NCBI RefSeq assembly: GCF_000739935.1
Contig: NZ_BBJU01000020.1
Coordinates: 1 to 64,000 of the forward strand
DNA: 64,000 nucleotides
From: Agrobacterium rubi TR3 = NBRC 13261
GTDB taxonomy: Bacteria; Pseudomonadota; Alphaproteobacteria; Rhizobiales; Rhizobiaceae
Direction of reading: 5' to 3'
Shown: positions 18,330 to 28,417 of the stretch, piece after piece
Layout: every line of letters starts with the position of its first letter
How positions within the stretch are numbered: the first letter of the stretch is position 1
Made by a program: the position numbers and the translations under genes
Notes under the pieces: model-generated
Database searches by the model: none
The model's input: the letters and a program-made list of their open reading frames with translations, nothing else
What the model was told of the DNA's origin: nothing

Positions 18330-19367
18330 TTACTTGCGGAAGACTTTCCAGCGCGTTGGGCGAAAGCGGACTTCGCTGCCGACAACCACGGTGGCATCGA
18401 GCGGGACTTCGATTTCCAGGTGGTGTGGTTCGTGGCCGTTGTTGGCGATGTCGATTTCGGCGATCCGCGTTCCCGCCAGACGGCGGCAGATGGTGACTTT
18501 GCCGTAAAGCGCGTCGCGTTCGTCTGTCAGCACAACGTCTTGCGGGCGGAAGAACAGATCGCCATCCCCTTCGCAGGCATCGCGAATGCCGATATTTTCG
18601 CCCTGAAACAGCATATGCCCATCGCGGATCGTGACCGGCACGTTGGACGATTCGCCGATGAAGGAGAAGACGAAGGGCGAGTTTGGGGTATCGTAGACGT
18701 CGTCTGCCGTACCGACCTGCTCGATCTTGCCTTGGCTCATGACGACCACTCGGTCGGCTAGTTCAAGTGCTTCTTCCTGATCATGCGTCACGAAGACCGT
18801 GGTGTGGCCGGTGCGGTCGTGGAATTCGCGCAGCCAGCGGCGCAGTTCCTTGCGGACCTTGGCATCCAGCGCGCCGAAGGGTTCGTCCAGCAACAGAACT
18901 CTGGGTTCGATAGCAACAGCGCGAGCAAGCGCCACGCGCTGGCGCTGACCGCCGGAGAGCTGGTTGGGATAGCGGTTTTCGAGACCGGAGAGATGCACCA
19001 TATCCAGGAGATCGGAGACCCGCTTGCGGATGTCTGATTTCGCAGGACGTTTCGAGGATGGGCGGACTTTGAGGCCGAAGCCGATATTATCGGCGACCGT
19101 CATGTGGCGGAACAGAGCGTAATGCTGAAACACGAAGCCGACATTGCGCTCCTGCACGGAGCGGTGGGAGGCATCTTCGTCGCCGAAGAAAATCTGGCCA
19201 TCGGTGGGCTGCTCCAGCCCGGCGATCAAGCGCAGAAGTGTTGTCTTGCCGGAGCCGGAGGGGCCGAGCAGTGCGATCAATTCCCCGGAACGGATATCGA
19301 GAGAGACATTGTCCAATGCCGGAAAGCGGTCGAACTGCTTGGTAATGTTGGAAACTTTGACGTCCAT
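18330..19367 (-). CDS. cysA: Sulfate/thiosulfate ABC transporter ATP-binding protein CysA
   Basis: About 345 residues, the ATPase of the sulfate importer. Walker A is GPSGSGKT, the ABC signature is [14 protein letters not shown] and Walker B is [14 protein letters not shown]-terminal TOBE-like domain follows from about residue 240. I chose the ATG at 19367, with AAGGG seven bases upstream; a TTG at 19382 would overlap cysW. It is the last gene of sbp-cysT-cysW-cysA on the minus strand. Confidence 0.93.
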   Translation of the reverse strand: MDVKVSNITKQFDRFPALDNVSLDIRSGELIALLGPSGSGKTTLLRLIAGLEQPTDGQIFFGDEDASHRSVQERNVGFVFQHYALFRHMTVADNIGFGLKVRPSSKRPAKSDIRKRVSDLLDMVHLSGLENRYPNQLSGGQRQRVALARAVAIEPRVLLLDEPFGALDAKVRKELRRWLREFHDRTGHTTVFVTHDQEEALELADRVVVMSQGKIEQVGTADDVYDTPNSPFVFSFIGESSNVPVTIRDGHMLFQGENIGIRDACEGDGDLFFRPQDVVLTDERDALYGKVTICRRLAGTRIAEIDIANNGHEPHHLEIEVPLDATVVVGSEVRFRPTRWKVFRK

Positions 19368-19378
19368 GAACATGCCCT

Positions 19379-20251
19379 TCAATGCTTGCCGGCGGCGTTG
19401 CCCGCGCCAAAGCGTATTTCAAGAATGGTTTTGAGAACAAGCGTAACGAGTGCCAGACCCGCAAGCAGTGTCGCGACCGCGAAGGCCGCGCCGATATTGT
19501 ACTCGTTGTAGAGGATTTCGACATGCAGCGGCATGGTGTTGGTTTCGCCGCGGATATGGCCTGACACCACCGAGACGGCACCGAACTCGCCCATGGCGCG
19601 GGCGTTGCACAGCAGCACGCCGTAAAGCAGACCCCATTTGATATTGGGCAGCGTGACGAACCAAAAGGTCTGCCAGCCGGATGCCCCCAGTGAAATAGCC
19701 GCCTCCTCATCTCCCGTGCCCTGATCCTGCATCAGCGGTATCAATTCACGCGCCACGAAGGGAAATGTCACGAAGATGGTGGCGAGCACGATGCCCGGTA
19801 CGGCAAACAGGATTTCGATGCCGTAGCTTTTGAGGACCGGCCCCAGCACGCTGTGGGACGAAAACAGGATGACGTAGACGAGGCCTGAGATGACCGGCGA
19901 GATGGAGAATGGCAGGTCGATCAGAGTGATCAAAAACGCCTTGCCCTTGAACTCGAATTTGGCGATGGCCCAGGCGGCGGCAACGCCGAAGACGACGTTG
20001 AGCGGCACCGAGATGGCGGCGACGAGAAGCGTGAGGCGGATAGCCGAAAGCGCATCCGGCTCGATGATCGATTCCCAGAAATATTCACCGCCCTTGCGGA
20101 ACGCTTCCACGAAGACGGCGACCAGCGGCAGGACGAGAAACAGCGCCAGAAACAGGAAAGCAAGGCCGATCAGCACCAGCTTTGCGGGCAAGCCTTCGCT
20201 GGCCGGATCACGGAAGGGTCTAGATGAGGTGGTGCGCGCATTATCAGGCAT
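19379..20251 (-). CDS. cysW: Sulfate ABC transporter permease CysW
   Basis: A 290-residue inner-membrane permease with six predicted segments. The EAA loop is [24 protein letters not shown], and [26 protein letters not shown] is characteristic of CysW. It overlaps the end of cysT by eight bases and stops 11 bases before the cysA start, so the three are translated together. Confidence 0.94.
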   Translation of the reverse strand: MPDNARTTSSRPFRDPASEGLPAKLVLIGLAFLFLALFLVLPLVAVFVEAFRKGGEYFWESIIEPDALSAIRLTLLVAAISVPLNVVFGVAAAWAIAKFEFKGKAFLITLIDLPFSISPVISGLVYVILFSSHSVLGPVLKSYGIEILFAVPGIVLATIFVTFPFVARELIPLMQDQGTGDEEAAISLGASGWQTFWFVTLPNIKWGLLYGVLLCNARAMGEFGAVSVVSGHIRGETNTMPLHVEILYNEYNIGAAFAVATLLAGLALVTLVLKTILEIRFGAGNAAGKH

Positions 20252-21101
20252 AACCGTACCTCTTGCGGCTCCACGCCTGAATGAGATTGATGACGAACAG
20301 CATGGAGAAGGAAATGATCAGCATGATGGTGGCGATGCCGGTGGCGGCGGGGTAGTTAAACTCCTCCAGCCGGATGACGATCAAAAGCGGTGCGATTTCA
20401 GAGACATAAGGAATGTTACCGGCGATGAAGATGACCGAGCCGTATTCCCCTACCCCACGCGCGAAGGCCAGTGCGAAGCCGGTGAGAATGGCGGGCGTGA
20501 GACCGGGCAGCAGAATACGGGTGATGGTCTGGAAACGGTTGGCACCCAGCGTTGCGGCCACTTCTTCCACCTGACGGTCGATTTCTTCCATGACCGGCTG
20601 CACCGTGCGCACGACGAAGGGCAGACCGATGAAGATGAGAGCAATGACGATGCCGGTTGGTGTAAAGGCGATCTTGATGCCGAAAGGTTCGAACATTTGG
20701 CCGACCCAGCCGCGATTGGAATACAGCGCCGTCAGCGCAATACCGGCAACGGCAGTGGGCAGTGCAAACGGCAGATCCACGATGGCATCTACGAAACGGC
20801 GGCCGGGGAAGCGATAGCGCACCAAAACCCAGGCGATAAGCACGCCGAAGACGGCATTGACGAGGGCGGCCAGGAAGGCGGTGGTAAAGCTGATGCGCAG
20901 CGCGTTGAGCGTTCTGCTATCGGTCACGATTGCGAAAAATTCGCCGGGGCCAAGCCGTGCCGTGGACCAGACAAGACCGGCAAGCGGGATCAGAATAATC
21001 AGAAACAGATAGGTGATGGTGTAACCGAGCGTCAGTCCGAATCCCGGCAAAACACTGGATTGACGCCACGTCCACTTCGTCGGCGATGGGGTATTGCTCA
21101 T
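20244..21101 (-). CDS. cysT: Sulfate ABC transporter permease CysT (CysU)
   Basis: A 285-residue permease with six predicted membrane segments and the conserved [15 protein letters not shown] and [24 protein letters not shown] (EAA loop) segments. The ATG at 21101 has GGAG five bases upstream. It forms the transmembrane channel with CysW and lies downstream of the binding protein gene across a stem-loop. Confidence 0.94.
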   Translation of the reverse strand: MSNTPSPTKWTWRQSSVLPGFGLTLGYTITYLFLIILIPLAGLVWSTARLGPGEFFAIVTDSRTLNALRISFTTAFLAALVNAVFGVLIAWVLVRYRFPGRRFVDAIVDLPFALPTAVAGIALTALYSNRGWVGQMFEPFGIKIAFTPTGIVIALIFIGLPFVVRTVQPVMEEIDRQVEEVAATLGANRFQTITRILLPGLTPAILTGFALAFARGVGEYGSVIFIAGNIPYVSEIAPLLIVIRLEEFNYPAATGIATIMLIISFSMLFVINLIQAWSRKRYGYA

Positions 21102-21151
21102 CAAGGCTCCGGGTTAAACGGGGGCCATCGTCAGCCGCCCTCTTATGCGCC

Positions 21152-21177
21152 ATCGACCGGCCTCAAGGCCGGTCGAT
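21152..21177 (-). terminator. Stem-loop between sbp and cysT without a T-run
   Basis: Twelve-base perfect arms ATCGACCGGCCT/AGGCCGGTCGAT with a two-base centre. No poly-U follows on the minus strand, so it is more likely an mRNA 3'-end stabiliser or attenuator that lets the binding protein be made in excess of the permeases. Confidence 0.6.
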
Positions 21178-21238
21178 CGTGTTTCCGTTCCAGACAGGAT
21201 GCGATGGCACGGCCTGTTCGGTGTTTTATATCATCCGC

Positions 21239-22264
21239 TTACTTGGCGGGCTTGTAAATCTGATCGAAGATGCCGCCATCACCAAAATGTTCCGGCTGCG
21301 CTTTTTCCCAACCGCCGAACTGCGGATCGTCGATGGTGACGAGCTTGATATCCGGCAGTTGCTTCAGCAAATCCTTGGAAACCACCGAAGGATTGGACGG
21401 GCGGTAGAAGTGCTTGGCGGCGATGTTCTGCCCTTCGTCGGAATACAGATATTGCAGGTAAGCTTCGGCAGCCTTGCGCGTGCCCTTCTCATCGACGTTC
21501 TTGTCAACCACGGCGACCGGCGGTTCTGCGAGGATGGAGATGGGCGGAACGACGATTTCGAACTCGTCCTTACCGAATTCCTCACCGGCCAGATAGGCCT
21601 CGTTTTCCCAGGCCAGCAGTACGTCACCGATCTGGCGCTGTGCAAATGTCACGGTCGAGCCGCGGGCACCCGTATCAAGCACCGGAGCGCGCTTGTAGAG
21701 TTCACCGACATAGGCCTTGATCTTGGCCTGATCGCCCTTGTACTCCTCGTTGGCCCATGCCCAGGCAGCGAGATAGTTCCAGCGCGCGCCACCCGATGTC
21801 TTGGGGTTTGGCGTGACGATCTGGATATCGCCTTTCACGAGATCACCCCAATTGTGGATGCCCTTCGGGTTGCCCTTGCGAACGAGGAACACGATGGTGG
21901 AGGTGTAAGGCGATGAATTGTGTGGCAGGCGCGTACGCCAGTCGGCGTTGATCTTGCCGCTGTTCTTTACGATGGCGTCGATATCGCTTTGAAGCGCCAG
22001 CGTGACCACATCGGCCTCGAGACCATCGATGACCGAGCGGGCCTGCTTGCCAGAGCCGCCGTGCGACTGCTGGATGGTGACATCTTCGCCGGTATCGGCT
22101 TTCCATTTCTTCGCGAAGGCTTCGTTGAAGTCCTTATAGAGTTCGCGGGTCGGATCGTAAGACACGTTCAGCAGCTTGGTGTCTGCAGAGGCCGTTGCGA
22201 CTGCACCCAGAGTGAACGACAGGCCAAGCACAATAGCGCTCAGGCCGGAAAGAAATTTGGACAT
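21239..22264 (-). CDS. sbp: Periplasmic sulfate-binding protein
   Basis: A 341-residue protein with a signal peptide (hydrophobic residues 6-24, cleavage after ASA, residue about 27) and the sulfate-binding protein pattern: [17 protein letters not shown] at the start, [26 protein letters not shown], and [10 protein letters not shown]. It captures sulfate (or thiosulfate) for CysTWA and is the first gene of the importer operon, divergent from cysHDN. Confidence 0.93.
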   Translation of the reverse strand: MSKFLSGLSAIVLGLSFTLGAVATASADTKLLNVSYDPTRELYKDFNEAFAKKWKADTGEDVTIQQSHGGSGKQARSVIDGLEADVVTLALQSDIDAIVKNSGKINADWRTRLPHNSSPYTSTIVFLVRKGNPKGIHNWGDLVKGDIQIVTPNPKTSGGARWNYLAAWAWANEEYKGDQAKIKAYVGELYKRAPVLDTGARGSTVTFAQRQIGDVLLAWENEAYLAGEEFGKDEFEIVVPPISILAEPPVAVVDKNVDEKGTRKAAEAYLQYLYSDEGQNIAAKHFYRPSNPSVVSKDLLKQLPDIKLVTIDDPQFGGWEKAQPEHFGDGGIFDQIYKPAK

Positions 22265-22786
22265 GGATACCCTCCTAGATGCTCTGCGCCTAACACTACT
22301 TGTAAAGACAGGCTGGTCAATCAGGTGCGATACGATCGCAAAAGTGTTTCCATTACAGTCGTTTGAGCGGCAACAAAACCGCCGCTAGTGGAGCAAAACA
22401 CGCAACAGGACGTGTGTGAAACAGACGCTCAACGCAAAATCAATTCGCATTTTTACCATATTTCCGCCATGGACATCGAAAAAATTTCTATGACCGGAAT
22501 GATTTTTCGGGCCTCTACAGCCATACGGCTCACCAGCAATCGGCTTTCAAAATAGAAATCTACAAAAATGAGCGAATATATCGCAAATTGATCTTGCTTT
22601 TTTCTGGCAAACCGATTTTATGCGGCAGGCTAGATGCGCCAATACTACGTCTGTGGGTGACTTTTGCGCATATCCTGCGCACACGAGAGATATTTGCTCT
22701 CTGGCGATCCACACAAGCATAGCCATTCCTGTAAAAAGACGCCGATATCGGGGATATTCTGATCAGTAATGTTCGGAACCCGTGAA
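22265..22786. other. Divergent regulatory region between sbp and cysH
   Basis: About 520 bases, A+T-rich in its middle, holding the promoters of both cys operons. I could not find a riboswitch or a clear palindrome. The unusual length for two start sites fits a LysR-type (CysB-like) control region, but that is only inference. Confidence 0.5.
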
Positions 22787-23560
22787 ATGACCATCAGTAC
22801 CTCGTCGCAGCATTTTTCCAACCTCAACGTCGCATCGCTGAATGATGAGCTCGCCAATCTCGATCTGGCAGGGCGCTTGGCATTCGTGGTGGGGCTTGGC
22901 GGGCGGGCGGTGTTTACGACGAGCCTCGGCATCGAGGATCAGGTCATTACGGCTGCCATCGGCACGCATCGGCTGCCTGTCGAGGTTTCCACCTTGGAGA
23001 CCGGACGGCTGTTTGCCGAGACGGTCAATCTCATCAGCGAGACCGAAGAACGTTATGACATCACCATCAAGCGCTTTTATCCGTCGCAGGATGATGTCGA
23101 TGCCTTTGCCGCAAAATACGGAATCAACGGTTTTTACGATAGCGTCGAGGCCCGTCATGCCTGCTGCCATGTGCGCAAGCTGGTGCCGCTGGCACGGGCG
23201 CTAGACGGAGCAAGCTTCTGGATTACCGGTCTTCGCCGGGGCCAGTCGGGCAATAGAGCGACAACGCCCTTTGCCGAATTCGACGCCGAGCGCAATCTGA
23301 TCAAGATCAATGCTATCGCAGACTGGGATATCGATGTGATCAAGGCGCATGTTCTTGCGGAAAACATTCCCGTCAATCCTCTCCACGCCCGTGGATATCC
23401 ATCCATCGGTTGCGAGCCCTGTACCCGTGCCATCAAGCCCGGCGAAACGGAACGCGCCGGTCGATGGTGGTGGGAAAATGACGAGAAGCGCGAATGCGGT
23501 CTGCACGTGGCCGAGGCACCTCAAGCCTCATCCATCTCAGCCGCCTCACAACAATCCTAG
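22787..23560 (+). CDS. cysH: Adenylyl-sulfate (APS) reductase, assimilatory, 4Fe-4S type
   Basis: About 257 residues. It carries both cysteine pairs that ligate the 4Fe-4S cluster, Cys126-Cys127 (ACCHVRK) and Cys209-x-x-Cys212 (GCEPC), which marks it as reducing APS rather than PAPS, and the catalytic Cys237 in ECGLH. The start is set at 22787; an ATG at 22769 in the same frame has no ribosome-binding site. It is the first gene of cysH-cysD-cysN and reduces activated sulfate to sulfite. Confidence 0.92.
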   Translation: MTISTSSQHFSNLNVASLNDELANLDLAGRLAFVVGLGGRAVFTTSLGIEDQVITAAIGTHRLPVEVSTLETGRLFAETVNLISETEERYDITIKRFYPSQDDVDAFAAKYGINGFYDSVEARHACCHVRKLVPLARALDGASFWITGLRRGQSGNRATTPFAEFDAERNLIKINAIADWDIDVIKAHVLAENIPVNPLHARGYPSIGCEPCTRAIKPGETERAGRWWWENDEKRECGLHVAEAPQASSISAASQQS

Positions 23561-23587
23561 ACTTTTATCAGATTGCCGGAGTTTACA

Positions 23588-24541
23588 ATGTCCAATGCAG
23601 TTCCGGAGACGGAAGGCAGCAATGTCAGCACACCAAAGCAGCCGCTCGATCCACATCTGAAGGCGCTTGAAAACGAAGCCATTCACATTTTCCGCGAAGT
23701 TGCGGCAGAATTCGACAATCCAGTGATGCTGTATTCCATCGGCAAGGATTCGTCCGTGCTGCTGCATCTGGCGCGCAAGGCATTCTTTCCTGGTCGCATC
23801 CCCTTCCCGCTTCTCCACGTCAATACGGGCTGGAAGTTCAAGGAAATGATCGAGTTTCGCGACAACATCGTCAAGGAATACGATCTCGACCTCATTTCCT
23901 ACACCAACCCGCGTGGTGCGAGCGAAAACGTGACGCCGTTCACCCATGGTTCGGCGCTCTACACCGACATCATGAAGACGGAAGCGCTGCGCCAGGCACT
24001 GGATGCGGGCAAGTTCGACGCTGCCTTCGGCGGTGCGCGCCGTGATGAAGAAGCCAGCCGCGCCAAGGAGCGCATCTATTCCTTCCGCACGCCTGATCAT
24101 AAATGGGACCCGCGCAACCAGCGCCCGGAACTTTGGAACATCTATAACGGCATGGTGCGTCAGGGTGAAAGCGTTCGCGCCTTCCCGCTGTCCAACTGGA
24201 CCGAGGTCGATATCTGGCGTTACATTCAGGCTGAGAACATTCCGCTTGTACCGCTCTATTACGCCGCAGAGCGCCCTTATGTCGAACGGGACGGCATGAT
24301 GATCCTGGCCGAAGACGAGCGGTTGGAGCTGCTGCCCGGTGAAGAAATCCAGCACGGCATGATCCGCTTCCGCACACTCGGCTGCTTCCCGCTGACCGGT
24401 GCGATCAACTCCGAGGCGACGACGCTGGACGAGGTGATTTCCGAGCTTGAGATCGCCACCGTTTCCGAACGACAGGGCCGCGCCATCGACCGCGACCAGT
24501 CCGGCTCCATGGAAAAGAAAAAGCGCGAGGGCTATTTCTGA
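23588..24541 (+). CDS. cysD: Sulfate adenylyltransferase subunit 2
   Basis: A 317-residue PP-loop ATP pyrophosphatase subunit that forms APS from sulfate and ATP with CysN. The PP motif is [17 protein letters not shown] near residue 50, followed by [12 protein letters not shown] and [14 protein letters not shown]. The ATG at 23588 is preceded by GGAG at six bases. It overlaps the cysN start by one base. Confidence 0.95.
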   Translation: MSNAVPETEGSNVSTPKQPLDPHLKALENEAIHIFREVAAEFDNPVMLYSIGKDSSVLLHLARKAFFPGRIPFPLLHVNTGWKFKEMIEFRDNIVKEYDLDLISYTNPRGASENVTPFTHGSALYTDIMKTEALRQALDAGKFDAAFGGARRDEEASRAKERIYSFRTPDHKWDPRNQRPELWNIYNGMVRQGESVRAFPLSNWTEVDIWRYIQAENIPLVPLYYAAERPYVERDGMMILAEDERLELLPGEEIQHGMIRFRTLGCFPLTGAINSEATTLDEVISELEIATVSERQGRAIDRDQSGSMEKKKREGYF

Positions 24542-26016
24542 TGACACAGAATGCAAACGCACAATCCGCCACCATTCTGCCTTTTGTCGAGCCCGCCAAG
24601 GCCGTGCGCGATACGCGACCTTTGCGTCTCATCACCTGCGGCAGCGTCGATGACGGCAAATCCACGCTGATCGGTCGCTTGCTTTGGGACACCAAGGCGG
24701 TCAAGGAAGACCAAGCCGCCACGCTTCACCGCGACAGCGGCAAGCAGAACGATCTTGGCCTGCCCGATTTCGCGCTGCTGCTGGACGGTCTTCAGGCCGA
24801 GCGCGAACAGGGCATCACCATCGATGTCGCCTATCGATATTTCGCCACCGACAAGCGCGCCTTCATCGTTGCCGACACACCCGGCCATGAACAATATACC
24901 CGCAACATGGCAACCGGCGCATCGACTGCCGATCTGGCGGTTCTGCTGGTGGATGCCCGCACCGGCATTCTCGAACAGACCCGCCGCCACGCGACGATCG
25001 CCGCGCTGATGGGCATTCGGCAATTCGTGCTGGCCGTCAACAAGATCGACCTGACCGACTATGACAAGGCCGGGTTCGAGCTGATTGCCCATGACTTCCG
25101 CGAGTTCGCGCTATCGCTGGGCATAAAGCAAATTACGTCGATCCCCATGTCGGCGCTAAAGGGCGAGAACGTCGTCCTTTCCGGCAAGCCCTCCATGCCG
25201 TGGTATGAAGGCCCGACACTGGCCGAAACATTGGAACTGGCAACGGCACGATCCACGCAGACCGGCGGCTTCCGCCTGCCCGTGCAGCGCGTGTCGCGTC
25301 CCGGCGAAAGCTTCCGTGGATATCAGGGCACTGTCGCCGGTGGCGCTGTGAAGCCCGGTGATTCCGTCGTCATCCTGCCATCGGGCATGGTGGCCAACGT
25401 CAAGCAGATCGTCACCTTCGATCTCGTGCGCAATGCTGCCGTCTCCGGCGATGCCATCACGCTGGTTCTCGACCGGCAGGTGGATGTGTCGCGTGGCGAC
25501 GTTATCGTTTCCATCGAAGCGCAACCGCAGACCGGTCACGCCTTCGATGCGCAGATCGTGGCGCTCCAGCCCGGCGGCATCGAACCCGGCAAGCGCTACT
25601 GGCTGAAAAGCGGCAGCCGCCGCCAGCGCGTCAGCGTGCAACCGGTCACGCAGTTGGACCTGAAAAACGGTCAGTGGCTGGCCCACACCGACACGCTGGC
25701 CATGAACGCCATCGGCAAGGTCCGCCTTTCCTTCGACGAAACGGCGATTTTCGACCCTTACGAACAGAACCGTTCCACCGGCTCCTTCATCCTGATCGAC
25801 CCCGACACCAACAACACCGTCGCGGGCGGAATGATCCTCGGCAGACGTGCCGAGACGGGCAAGATTTCCCAGGGAGAACGCGTCGTCATCTCGCTTCCTG
25901 CCGATCTGGCCGAAGCACTGTTGGCCAGCGAACAGCTTTCCAGCCGCAGAGACGAAATCGAAGTCCGCAGGACAAGTGCTGCAACGGCGTCGCGGTTGCT
26001 GGACGAGTTGGATTAA
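24541..26016 (+). CDS. cysN: Sulfate adenylyltransferase GTPase subunit
   Basis: A 491-residue EF-Tu-like GTPase that drives APS synthesis with CysD. The P-loop GSVDDGKST is at residues 34-42, with DTPGHEQYTRNM and NKIDL as the G3 and G4 motifs. It ends after the beta-barrel domains and has no fused APS kinase (CysC), which agrees with the APS-type reductase in the same operon. ATG and the cysD TGA share a base. Confidence 0.95.
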   Translation: MTQNANAQSATILPFVEPAKAVRDTRPLRLITCGSVDDGKSTLIGRLLWDTKAVKEDQAATLHRDSGKQNDLGLPDFALLLDGLQAEREQGITIDVAYRYFATDKRAFIVADTPGHEQYTRNMATGASTADLAVLLVDARTGILEQTRRHATIAALMGIRQFVLAVNKIDLTDYDKAGFELIAHDFREFALSLGIKQITSIPMSALKGENVVLSGKPSMPWYEGPTLAETLELATARSTQTGGFRLPVQRVSRPGESFRGYQGTVAGGAVKPGDSVVILPSGMVANVKQIVTFDLVRNAAVSGDAITLVLDRQVDVSRGDVIVSIEAQPQTGHAFDAQIVALQPGGIEPGKRYWLKSGSRRQRVSVQPVTQLDLKNGQWLAHTDTLAMNAIGKVRLSFDETAIFDPYEQNRSTGSFILIDPDTNNTVAGGMILGRRAETGKISQGERVVISLPADLAEALLASEQLSSRRDEIEVRRTSAATASRLLDELD

Positions 26017-26024
26017 ACCAAAAA

Positions 26025-26052
26025 AGAGGCGTCGGATTGATCCGGCGTCTCT
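26025..26052 (+). terminator. Rho-independent terminator after cysN
   Basis: Twelve-base arms AGAGGCGTCGGA and TCCGGCGTCTCT (two G-U pairs) with a four-base loop, then TTAATTTT on the plus strand. It ends the cysHDN transcript 9 bases past the stop. Confidence 0.8.
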
Positions 26053-26087
26053 TAATTTTGACAGTTATTTCAGTGGCTTGAGCGCTC

Positions 26088-28343
26088 TCACACCGTTCGT
26101 TTGACGGAGAATGTCGCGCCTTCCATATTCTTCACACCCAGAGTGCCACCGTCAGTGTTCAACGAGACGTAATCGATGTTACCGGCGGTCCATTTCATGG
26201 CACCCGTTCCGTTTGCCATGGGGAACCAAGCACCCGCTGTTTCCCCACCCACTTCGAAGGTGAAATTGTTGGCAAAGGTGATTTTCTGTCCGGTATCGGT
26301 TTCCCAGCTGCCCGTGAGCGGGCCGAGCTTTGGAAAGAACTTTTCAGCCCCTGAAATGTTGGTGATGACGCAGGCAATGCGATCAGGCCTGCCCGGACGG
26401 GTTATGGTCGCGACCAGTCGATAGTCCGGCGAGATTGTCTTGAACAAGGCAAGCCATTGCCCAGGATGGAAAACGGAACAATGGCTGTGTCCGTCGTCGT
26501 AGCACGCAATCACGTGATAATTGTAGCGAGCCGCTTCATGCAGTTTCTTCACGAGTGCGGGCAAGGCATGCGGTTCGAAATGCTCGAGAACGTCGGCAGA
26601 CACACACACATGTCCGGTCGGGATATCATCCTTCAAAACGTCTGCTGTCCGGAACTCGACATTGTTCGGAATGACCGCGAGCTGTGGCGCACGCGCCCAG
26701 TCGAGACCGATGACATTGGGAACGACGGAAGCGATTTTGCGGAGGAACCGGCCATTGCCGCAGCCGATTTCAATGACGACACCAGGATTGACGGAGGCAA
26801 TGACATCGCAGTGGTCAACAAGCCAGTTGTTGTCCTGATAGCCGCGGTCATGATCGTGTAGCCGCTGATAATCCGTGGCCGTCCGGTTTTTGTGCGTAAG
26901 TGTCGGGTCCATACCCGCAGCATAGGCCGAGGTCAGCATCTCGACTTCCACATGGCGCCTCAGCTCAGGAGACCGCATTGCGGTCATAGCCATGTCCGCA
27001 TAAGCCGAATAGGCGGAGCGAATGGTCGTTCCCAGGATCGTCTCGCCAAAGCTGGCAGCCAAGCCTCCCGCGTGCAGGCGCGTCGCAACCTCCGTGGCTG
27101 CGGCGACCGTATGTCCAGAACCTGTGGACTGTCCGCCTTGAGATTCCGCCTGCTTTTTCAGGCGGGCCGCCAATTCGACGGCCTGTGTTGCAACTTGGCG
27201 CAGATTTGCATTTTCGGCCTGCGCATCCGCAAGAGCCGCGCTGAGACGATCATTGTCTTGATGCACACCGGCCTCGCTTTCGTCTGAGCCTACCTTGACT
27301 ACGTTAGCGGACACGCCCGCCAGGGCACGACTGACGTGCCGCTCGAGACTGTTGTTGTCGTAAATCGAAAAGCAGCAATATTCCAAATAGTAGTGCAGAA
27401 ATTGCGCCATCCAGGCCGAATTATCTGGCAGCTCTGCGGCAAACGCTGCGTCGAGCTCGTCCAGCGAACCGATCGCCGTTGTCGCAAGCTCGTATTCGCT
27501 CGCCGCAAAGGAGAAAACGGGCTTCGAATACATCAAAGCTTCCAAGCCCACGCCGGAGTTCGCGACGATGACGGACCGGCATCCTTCAAGATGCTGATGG
27601 ATCGAGGCATTTGACACGACGACTGAGGAGAATGCTTTCTGAACTTCTTCCAACACTTCCTTGACGACGGCCGAACGGCACAAGGGGTGCCGTTTCAAAA
27701 CGAGGAAATAGCCACTTTTCTGAGCCAGCTCGGCCGCTCGAACAATGACATCAAAAGGATTCAGTCTGCAAAACTCGCTGACAGGATCGTCAATAAGCTG
27801 CAATGGGAAATAGACATAGGGGCGATCAAGCCCAAAGGCTTCGGTCGACTGGCTGTATTTCGACACGTTTTGACGGCGCAGATTGTCTTTCAGACGCTGG
27901 ACATAGGCGCGACTGGCTTCAGGATCGCATCCTCTAATCCGTGAAAGGTGCGATGTCGGAAACTTTGCAAGCGAACTCCAGCCGGAAAACCCGTTCGGAT
28001 CGAATGAATACCAGCCGGCAATCGGCGTTTCTTTGATTCGCCAGACATTCTGCTCGGTACCGATGGAGTGATAGGAAAACACCACCCCGTTCGCGCGCGC
28101 ACGGCGTGGGACATTGTGCATCCCATGCGCGACCGGCTTGAGATGAACATCGATCGGGCGGGACGCGAGAACCGAGCAAAACTGCGAGAACATCGCCCGA
28201 TGACGATCACCATCCAGCGGCGACGGAAACCATGTCGTCGGCACTTCGAGATCGACCGGTATTCTGCTGGGCTGCGTTCCGACCAATGGAGAATGGTCAG
28301 ACACCAAGGCAAGTGGGGAATTCATTTTCATCACAGAATCCAT
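26088..28343 (-). CDS. Capsule-type glycosyltransferase fused to a SAM methyltransferase
   Basis: A 751-residue soluble protein of three parts. Residues about 60-345 resemble capsule synthesis proteins of the KpsC/KpsS kind (YFPLQLIDDP, KRHP at 217-220, NSGVGLEALMYSKPVFSF at 262-279). A helical linker with a coiled-coil-like stretch (about 365-402) follows. Residues about 490-670 are a class I methyltransferase with motif I EIGCGNG at 525-531 and ADVLEHFEPHALPALV as the post-II region. The last 80 residues (672-751), rich in Gly, Trp and Thr, look like a small beta domain that I do not recognise. It is followed upstream by a glycosyltransferase gene in the same direction. Confidence 0.72.
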   Translation of the reverse strand: MDSVMKMNSPLALVSDHSPLVGTQPSRIPVDLEVPTTWFPSPLDGDRHRAMFSQFCSVLASRPIDVHLKPVAHGMHNVPRRARANGVVFSYHSIGTEQNVWRIKETPIAGWYSFDPNGFSGWSSLAKFPTSHLSRIRGCDPEASRAYVQRLKDNLRRQNVSKYSQSTEAFGLDRPYVYFPLQLIDDPVSEFCRLNPFDVIVRAAELAQKSGYFLVLKRHPLCRSAVVKEVLEEVQKAFSSVVVSNASIHQHLEGCRSVIVANSGVGLEALMYSKPVFSFAASEYELATTAIGSLDELDAAFAAELPDNSAWMAQFLHYYLEYCCFSIYDNNSLERHVSRALAGVSANVVKVGSDESEAGVHQDNDRLSAALADAQAENANLRQVATQAVELAARLKKQAESQGGQSTGSGHTVAAATEVATRLHAGGLAASFGETILGTTIRSAYSAYADMAMTAMRSPELRRHVEVEMLTSAYAAGMDPTLTHKNRTATDYQRLHDHDRGYQDNNWLVDHCDVIASVNPGVVIEIGCGNGRFLRKIASVVPNVIGLDWARAPQLAVIPNNVEFRTADVLKDDIPTGHVCVSADVLEHFEPHALPALVKKLHEAARYNYHVIACYDDGHSHCSVFHPGQWLALFKTISPDYRLVATITRPGRPDRIACVITNISGAEKFFPKLGPLTGSWETDTGQKITFANNFTFEVGGETAGAWFPMANGTGAMKWTAGNIDYVSLNTDGGTLGVKNMEGATFSVKRTV

Positions 28344-28417
28344 TTTCGACTTCTCTGCTTACAAAACATTCCCACCGTTAACACGTCAGCCTTGCCCCGA
28401 ACTGTCGATACACCCCG

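Noticed and set aside
19890-21257. A 455-codon plus-strand open frame opposite cysW/cysT
   Set aside because: Repetitive Asp/Gly/Arg-rich translation; opposite two certain permease genes.
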